Source of the DNA: Reticulascus tulasneorum
Lineage: Eukaryota; Ascomycota; Sordariomycetes; Glomerellales; Reticulascaceae
Direction of reading: 5' to 3'
Length of the DNA: 64,000 nt
Assembly: GCA_001557505.1 (NCBI GenBank)
Contig: LSAX01000009.1
Coordinates: 2,334,377 to 2,398,376 of the forward strand
The position numbers were made by a program, and so were the translations under genes. The notes below the pieces were generated by a model that searched no databases, was not told the DNA's origin, and was given only the letters and a program-made list of their open reading frames with translations. This document shows positions 57,183 to 64,000 of this stretch, piece after piece. The first letter of the stretch is position 1, and each line of letters opens with the position of its first letter.

Positions 57183-59465
57183 TTTTTCTAATAATCTAAA
57201 GGTTTAACCTATATAATAATATTAATATATTAAATATAATTATTAAATAGATATTTAACTTACCTTTTTATTTATTATATTTTCTTTTAAATATATAATA
57301 TATTCTTCTTCTATATTTCTTTGAGAAATATATATATTGTTATCTAAATCTAAATTTAAACTTTGTTAATTATTATAAATATCTATATTTAATTCGTCAA
57401 AAGACTTGGTAAATATATTATTATATCAAGGATTAATTTCGGGTTTTAGCCTAATTAAGGTTAGTAAATAATAATAAAATATAATTTTAAACTTAATAAC
57501 TTATTTTAAATATTCAAACTTTAATAAATTAGTTATATCTTTATTAATATTTGGATAAAAATATAATAAACCACCTTTATTAAAATAACTTAATTTAAAT
57601 CTAGGATCTAATATAAGTCTTAATAAATAAGGTTTATAATTATTTATCGAATTAGAATTTAATTTTCGAGGAAAATATTTTTCTAATTTAATAATTCTAT
57701 TTTAAATTATAATAATAAGATTATTATAATAATCTTTTTATAATATTGTTAATATAAAAATATAAAATTAAATATAAAAGACTTACTAAATCTAGATTTT
57801 TTCGGCTAGATTCTTTATATTTATTAATAAAAGATTCTAATTTATTATATATTTGATAAATAAATAATAATCTTTTATTAAGAGTAATATAAGTTTCTCT
57901 TTGTAATTTAATAGATGGTTTAACGAATATTTCAAATATATTCTTTAAATTTATTAAAGAATTCTATTTAAAATCAGTTAAAAACGTTTTTTTAAATTCT
58001 CGATTTATTATATTATTTGAAATATAAATTAAAAGTTATTTTAATTTAAGGTTTATATTAATTATATAATATGTTGAATTTTATCAAGTTATATTATCTA
58101 TAAAATAATTAGTAAATATAATATTATTTATATAATATTAATTTTATATTTAAATTAAAAAATAAAATTATTAACTTACTAAGAGGTATTTATTTAATAT
58201 TATAATTAAGAAGTATAATTCCTTCTTTTTTATATTTATTAATTCTTTTTAATAATAATTTTCGGTTTTCTTACGTATATTTAATTAACGTAATAATTTT
58301 CCGTATTTTATTAATAATATCTATAATATTAAATTAGTTATATAATTAATTAACTTTAATATTAACTTACTTATATTAATAAATATATCTTCGTTTTCTA
58401 TATTTATATTTTCATTTAGATTTTCTGTAAAATCTAATAGTTGATTTTCTGTATTACTATTTAATATATAGCTTTTTAATATATCTTATATTATTATATT
58501 AATAATATGTGTAATATATCTAATATCATTTATAAATTTTTTATTAAAAAACTTATAATAATTCTTTTTAAAAGTATTAATAAATATATTATTATTTGAT
58601 ATATTATCTTATGTAATACTAAATATATAATTAGTAAAACTAATATATATATATATAACAAATTAAACTTACTTATTAATAATAGATAATTTTAAATTTA
58701 GATAACTAGTTAATATATTTATAAATTCATTATAAATATATAAACTAATATGATTTTCGTTTAATTTTTTAAAGCTAATTAACTTATAATTAATTTTAAA
58801 AGCCGAATTTATATATATTAATATAATACCAATATAAGATGTTTATATAATAAAAGTCTAAATATCGAAAGTTATAGAAAATAAACCATTATTTAAAACT
58901 GATAAATGATTATTAAAAATATTATCTAAAATATTTTTAATTTTCCATTTATTAATAATAGGTAAAAATCTAATATTATTATTAATATAAATTATTAAAT
59001 AATTAAAGATAACTTACTTATTATAATAATTTAATAATTCTTTAAATGAATTTGAATTTAAAATATTAAACGATAAGTTATTTTTAACTATAAAGTTTAA
59101 AATCTTATTATAAGCTTCATCTTTATTAAAATTGATAATTGTATTATTTCGAGGTCTTTTTCGGCTTTCTAAAAGTATATTAAAAAAACTTTGAATAGGT
59201 GGTATAATAGTAGATTCTATTTAATTAATATTAATATTATTAAAAATATAGAAATATAAATATAAAAATATAAAAATATAAATATAACTTACTTTTTTGT
59301 TTTGTTTTTTCTGTTTCTTTATTATAAGCAATATTTATATGTTTATATTTATAATGACGTTGAAGATTAGAAACTTGAAAGCCTTTAATAATATTAGTTC
59401 GTTTATAAGAACACCTTATAAATAATTAGTTATAAATAATAATAATTTTAAAATAATAAAACTTA

Positions 59466-59473
59466 CATAGTAT
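59466..59473. repeat. Target-site duplication of element C, left copy
   Basis: CATAGTAT lies immediately before the left terminus of element C; an identical octamer follows its right terminus. Confidence 0.88.
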
Positions 59474-59736
59474 CAGGGTTGTAAATTTAGTCATTAGTCA
59501 AGTTGACTTAGTCAGACTAAGACTAATTTATTTAGTCTTAGTCAACTATTTAAGTGACTAAAATTAGTCTTAGTCAACTGTTTAAATGACTAAATTTAGT
59601 CTTAGTCAAATAAAAATTTGACTAAAAGAATTAATTTTAGTCTTAATCAAATTTTTATTTGACTAAGACTAATCTTAGTTTAATTTAGTCTGACTAAAAT
59701 GATTAAAATGACTAAACTGATTAAAAGTTTATATTT

Positions 59737-59925
59737 AAAATAACTTAATAATTAAAATAACTTAATAATTAAAATAACTTAATAATTAAAATAACTTAAT
59801 AATTAAAATAACTTAATAATTAAAATAACTTAATAATTAAAATAACTTAATAATTAAAATAACTTAATAATTAAAATAACTTAATAATTAAAATAACTTA
59901 ATAATTAAAATAACTTAATAATTAA
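59737..59925. repeat. 17-bp minisatellite in element C
   Basis: About 11 nearly perfect head-to-tail copies of AATAACTTAATAATTAA lie between the left subterminal array and the transposase 3' end. The uniformity suggests recent expansion. Confidence 0.9.
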
Positions 59926-60062
59926 ATATTTAACTAACTAACTAACTAAATAATAAACCAATAAAATAAATAATAAATATAATAAAAAATTCTTATAAAT
60001 AATTTTCCTCTTCTATTTCTTCATCATTACTTTCTCTACTTTCTTTAATATTATTTAAACTA

Positions 60063-60265
60063 ACTTCTAATTCATATAATATAGTTAATTTCCAACTTTT
60101 TAACAATATTAATTGTTTAATCCGTTTTGAGCTTAGCTTATTTCTATTTTTAGTAATAATATTACTACTAATAGAGAAAACCCTTTCTATAGCTGCTGAA
60201 GTAGCTAGAATAGCTAAAAATCGACGAGCTATAATACTTAAAATAGGAAATCGTTCATTATTATT
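60063..60265 (-). pseudogene. hAT C-terminal dimerisation domain of element C
   Basis: The minus-strand translation is open across the domain: RFPILSIIARRFLAIL, then ATSAAIERVFSIS, NIITKNRNKLSSKRIKQ and LILLKSWKLTILYELEV. It preserves the ERVFS core of the hAT signature better than copies A and B do. Confidence 0.85.
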
Positions 60266-62633
60266 TTTCCAATATAATAAAAGATTAACCTATTATTTAA
60301 ATAAATTAATAATTTTAATTATATATATATTTAAATAAATATTTACTTACTGTTTTAAGAACTAAAGGTTCTTTTAAATAAATTAAATATTCTTCTTCAA
60401 TATTATTTATATTTTCAAATAATTCATTATCTGAATCTGAATTAGTATTTATTTGTTAAATAATCATATTATTATTATAATTTTCTTCGTTTAATTCGTC
60501 AAAAGATATATTTAAATCTATTATAATAAATATAATTATTTCGCTTTTAAGTCTATTTAATTATTAATTATTAATAATTATAATAAAAAAATAACTTATT
60601 TTAAATATTCGATTTTAAGTAAATTTATTATATCTATAAAAATAGCCGGATATAAATATAATAAAGTTCTAAGTTTAAAATGGTTAATTTTAAACCTAAG
60701 ATCAATAATAATATTAATAAAAAAGGCTTTATAACTTTTTAATATAATATTATTTATTTTTAATGGAAAATATTTTTCAAGCTTATTAATATTAACTTTA
60801 ATAGCTTTTATATAAGCTTGATAATAAGAAGTCTATATAAATTAATATATTAAGAATTTTAATTTTAAGAAAATTAATAACTTACTAAATTATTATTAAC
60901 TTGAATTTAATGTTCAAAATTAGATAATAAAAATCTAATTTCTTAAAGATTTAATAAATACGTAATAATCTAGTATTTAAAATTATATAAGTTTCTCTTT
61001 ATAATTTAATAAAAAGTTTAACAAATATTTCGAATATTTTTTTTAATTTGTTTAAAACTATAAACTCGATATTTATTAATATATTTTTCTTATATTTAAT
61101 ATTTGTTATAACTTTTCCGATATATATTAATAGTTTTTTTAATTCTAATACTACTTTAAGTATAAAATAGGTAGAATTCTATCTTATTATATTATCTATA
61201 TATATATATATTAATATATTTATAATTATTTAATAAAAAGATAAATAACTTACTAAGTAGTATTTTTTTAATATTATAATTTAAAAGTATAATACTTTCT
61301 TTTTTATATTTATTAATACCTTTACTTAATAAATTTTTTATTTTAAATATATATTTTGTTAATATTATAATTTGTCGAACTTTATTTAATATAGCTATAT
61401 AGAAAGTTAATTAATAATTAGTTAAATAAATATAAAATAATAAAAACTTATTATTATTTAAAGGTTCGAAATTATTATTAACTTGATTATTAAATTGTGA
61501 ATTTGTATAATTAATAACTTGATTATCGATTTTAATATTTGATATATATTCTTTTAATATATCTTATATTATAAGATTTATTATATATGTAATATAGCGT
61601 ATATTGTTATTAAAAGTCAAATAAGTTAAATTATTATAAGTATTTTTAAATATTTTAATAAACGTATTATTATTAATTATATTATCTTAAGTTATATTAA
61701 TAAAATGTAAATAATAAATTATTTATAATAATAATTATATTTTAACTTACCTAAATATATTAATATAACTTAAAGAAGGATAAGGTTTTAATATTTTTTT
61801 AAATATTTCTTCAATATAAATTCCGGTATGTTTTTTAGTTAATTCTTTAAAACCTATTATAATAATATTAAATATAATTCTTAATATAAAAATAATAAAT
61901 ATAATATACTAATTAAACGATATATTAATTCAAATTTTAGATTAATATATATAAGAATAACACCTAAATAAGATTTTTATGATATTAAAGTCTAAATATC
62001 AAAAATAATTGAAAATTTGCCGTTTTTTTTTATATTTTGGTTTAAAATATAATTAAAAGTTGTTAATAAGCTATTATAGCTATCTTCTAATATTTTTATA
62101 ATATTATGTCGGTTAATAATAAGTGTAGATCTATTAAATAAATAATTAATAAATGAATATTATAATGATTTAATAATTAACTTACTTATTATAATAACTT
62201 AATAATTCTTTAAATAAATTAGAATTAATTATATTAAAAGATAAATTATTATCAATTAAAAAGTTAAAATCTTTTTATAAACATCATTTTCGTTAAAATC
62301 TATAATAGTAAAATTCCGGCTTCTTTTTCTATTAGAAATAGTAAAAAAGCTTTCTTTTAAAGATTGAGAAGTTAAAGGTTGTATTTTAGATCCTATATAT
62401 ATATATATTAGTAAATTATTTTAATATTTAATTAGTTAAATATTTTAAACTTACTTTTAGTTAAATTCTTTTCTGTTTTAAGATTATATGCAATAGTAAT
62501 ATGTTTTTAACGATAATGTCGAGCATAATTAGAAGCTTGAAAACCTTTAACTAATTCGATATTATTATAAGAACATCTATTATTATATTAGTTAACTATA
62601 TTATATATTTAAAATAATAACTTACAAAGTATA

Positions 62634-62897
62634 TTATAATTTCATTTTTCGTTCTTTTGGTAAATCAATAGTTAATAAAGTACGCGTAAAAAGTCCGTTT
62701 TTAATAATATAAACAGTAGAATCGTTAATATGAGGTAATTTATATTTAAGGTCGTTATAAGTAATAGAAATTGGGTTTTTTATATTATTAGAAATAGAAT
62801 TATCAATAGTTTCAATAATAGAAAAAGGATTTGTAGTTATTGAGTTATTAGAAATTGAATGGATAGAACCATTATCAGAAGATTCATATAGAGACAT
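62634..62897 (-). pseudogene. hAT transposase first exon of element C
   Basis: An open frame of 87 codons begins MSLYESSDNGSIHSISNNS and ends in the block IKNGLFTRTLLTIDLPKERK shared with copies B and F. A GTAAGT-like donor follows within 20 bases, and the next block on the minus strand (from about 62,580 down) encodes a C-x-n-H-x-H segment (ASNYARHYR-stop-KH) resembling a BED-type zinc finger. It is therefore an exon of a transposase rather than a stand-alone gene. Confidence 0.6.
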
Positions 62898-63043
62898 TTT
62901 TAAATATATTTAAAAGATAAATATTTAAATAATAATATATTTTATATAATATTTAATGATTATAAAATAATAACTTATTATATTTAATAAAAGGAAATTA
63001 AAGTTAGAAAAAAATTAAGATATATATATATTTATAAAATTAA

Positions 63044-63333
63044 AATCAATATTATAAATCAACATTATAAATCAATATTATAAATCAACATTATAAATCA
63101 ATATTATAAATCAACATTATAAATCAATATTATAAATCAATATTATAAATCAACATTATAAATCAATATTATAAATTAATATTATAAATCAATATTATAA
63201 ATCAATATTATAAATTAATATTATAAATTAATATTATAAATTAATATTATAAATTAATATTATAAATCAATATTATAAATCAATATTATAATTCAATATT
63301 ATAAATTAATATTATAAATTAATATTATAAATC
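63044..63333. repeat. 13-bp minisatellite in element C
   Basis: About 22 tandem copies of AATCAATATTATA, with variants differing by C/T (CAACATT, CAATATT, TAATATT), lie upstream of the transposase start. C-to-T differences among units fit RIP acting on the array. Confidence 0.9.
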
Positions 63334-63848
63334 AAGATAAATAAAAATTTAAAATTTAATATAATTTAAAAAAAAAATTTTATTATTTAATTATTTAATT
63401 AATCTAATTATTTTCTTAATTTAGTTATTTAGTTAACTTAGTTATTTTATTAATTTAGTTATTTTGTTAATTAAGTTATTTAACTATTTTATTAATTTAG
63501 TTATTTAGTTATTTAGTTATTTAGTTAATTTAGTTAATTTAGTTAATTTGGTTAATTTAGTTATTTAATTAATTTAGTTATTTAATTAATATATATATAT
63601 ATATATATATATTCTTTAGTCACTTTAGTCATTTTAGTCAGACTAAATTTAGTCTATTTTAGTCTTAGTCAACTAGTTGACTAATTTTAGTTAGTCTTAA
63701 TCAAAATTTTAATTGACTAAATTGATTTAGTCTTAGTCAAAATTTTAGTTGACTAAGACTAAGACTAAATTTAGTCTAACTTAGTCAGACTAAATTTAGT
63801 TTTAGTCACTAGCTTGACTTGACTTAGTCTGACTAAATTACAACCCTG

Positions 63849-63856
63849 CATAGTAT
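63849..63856. repeat. Target-site duplication of element C, right copy
   Basis: CATAGTAT immediately follows the terminal CCCTG of element C, identical to 59466-59473. Confidence 0.88.
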
Positions 63857-64000
63857 AAGATATAAGCATTTCTCTTTCTTTATTATAATTAATAAGTAAT
63901 AAAGATCGAGTAAATAAACCATTTATAAATATATATATACTAGTTTCTTTATCTAATTTTAATTCATAGTCTTCTTTATTATATTTAGAATTTTCAAAAT

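Larger units (their letters stand above)
59474..63848 (-). mobile_element. Complete hAT transposon C nested in element B
   Basis: This 4,375-bp element has termini CAGGGTTGTAAATTTAGTC (left) and, read inward, CAGGGTTGTAATTTAGTCAG (right), with exact 8-bp target duplications. Subterminal regions (59,475-59,720 and 63,615-63,840) are dense arrays of GACTAA/TTAGTC words, some palindromic. The minus-strand transposase starts with the frame 62634-62897 and ends with the dimerisation domain at about 60,063-60,265. An FDI-stop-T motif near 61,985 is the FDIW region. Two tandem-repeat arrays lie just inside the ends. It is the least damaged copy and, from nesting, among the youngest. Confidence 0.85.
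48700..64000. mobile_element. AT-rich block of nested, RIP-degraded transposons
   Basis: From about 48,700 to the end the sequence is overwhelmingly A and T with few C/G bases. Translations of all transposon frames are full of stops at former TGG/CGA/CAA-type codons, the expected result of repeat-induced point mutation (RIP) in duplicated DNA. It consists of several hAT copies plus a Ty3/gypsy fragment, itemised separately. No intact gene was found; the longest open frames (62634-62897 minus and 53787-53984 plus) are 5' ends of hAT transposases. Confidence 0.85.
56642..64000 (-). mobile_element. hAT element B, split by element C, running past the window end
   Basis: The left terminus CAGGGTTGTGATTTTAGT at 56,642 is undamaged. 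The minus-strand transposase has its dimerisation domain at about 57,010-57,182 and continues to 59,473, where element C is inserted; the N-terminal part resumes at 63,849-64,000 (FINGLFTRSLLLINYNKERE). The right terminus lies outside the window. The eight bases before the left end are GTTATATT, which predicts the duplication that should be found beyond 64,000. Stops at former Trp codons show RIP damage. Confidence 0.75.

Noticed and set aside
59737..59925. Possible CRISPR-like array
   Set aside because: The 17-bp units are directly adjacent without spacers, and the host is a fungus; this is a minisatellite.
48700..64000. Mitochondrial DNA insertion, suggested by very high A+T
   Set aside because: No mitochondrial genes, rRNAs or tRNAs are legible; instead hAT termini, target duplications and transposase motifs are present.

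Overview
This window is nuclear DNA of a filamentous ascomycete. Every gene is a eukaryotic housekeeping gene broken by short introns (mostly 46-107 nt) with fungal GTRNGT donors and CTAAC/CTGAC-like branch sites. The best-recognised proteins (MMM1, CENP-A, Xaa-Pro aminopeptidase P, GDP-mannose transporter) read like Sordariomycete, probably Hypocrealean, homologues. A Clavicipitaceae-like genome with AT-rich repeat blocks, such as Epichloe, would fit the second half, but that is inference. Splice models were built by eye from frame, phase and family conservation.

Bases 1-48,300 are a gene-rich, balanced-composition block with 18 recognisable genes plus one conserved serine-rich membrane protein of unknown function. 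In order: VPS45 (-), MMM1 (+), RCE1 CAAX protease (-), the serine-rich protein (+), an ALE1-type MBOAT acyltransferase (-), GDP-mannose transporter (-), an SDR dehydrogenase (-), acireductone dioxygenase (-), Der1/derlin (-), centromeric histone CENP-A (+), a FUN14 protein (+), Xaa-Pro aminopeptidase P (-), an importin-13/Kap122-like karyopherin (+), mitochondrial Trp-tRNA synthetase (-), mitochondrial ribosomal protein uS10m (-), Fcf2 (-), HAP5/NF-YC (+), exocyst SEC15 (-), a Mei2-like RRM protein (+) and the SUN-domain protein SLP1 (-). There is no operon or secondary-metabolite cluster. Themes are membrane traffic and ER functions (VPS45, SEC15, RCE1, ALE1, Der1, SLP1, GDP-mannose transport) and mitochondrial biogenesis (MMM1, FUN14, TrpRS, uS10m).

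Near base 48,700 the composition changes abruptly to overwhelmingly A+T, and stays so to the window end. This block is a nest of transposons whose reading frames are full of C-to-T/G-to-A type damage (for example TGG to TAG), as expected from repeat-induced point mutation (RIP). At least five copies or fragments of one hAT family can be recognised from CAGGGTTGT-type terminal inverted repeats, a hAT C-terminal dimerisation domain and an FDIW-like motif, together with a degraded Ty3/gypsy fragment. Two hAT elements have exact 8-bp target-site duplications, ACTAAAAC around 49,970-53,557 and CATAGTAT around 59,474-63,848. These let the nesting order be read: copy D was hit by F; F by A and by the gypsy element; the gypsy element by B; and B by C.

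The points most worth a second look are the datable transposon nest with its subterminal GACTAA/AACTAA arrays, two GC-AG introns in the Mei2-like gene, an upstream ORF in the MMM1 leader whose stop overlaps the MMM1 start, and a uS10m 5' region that reads well in two frames.
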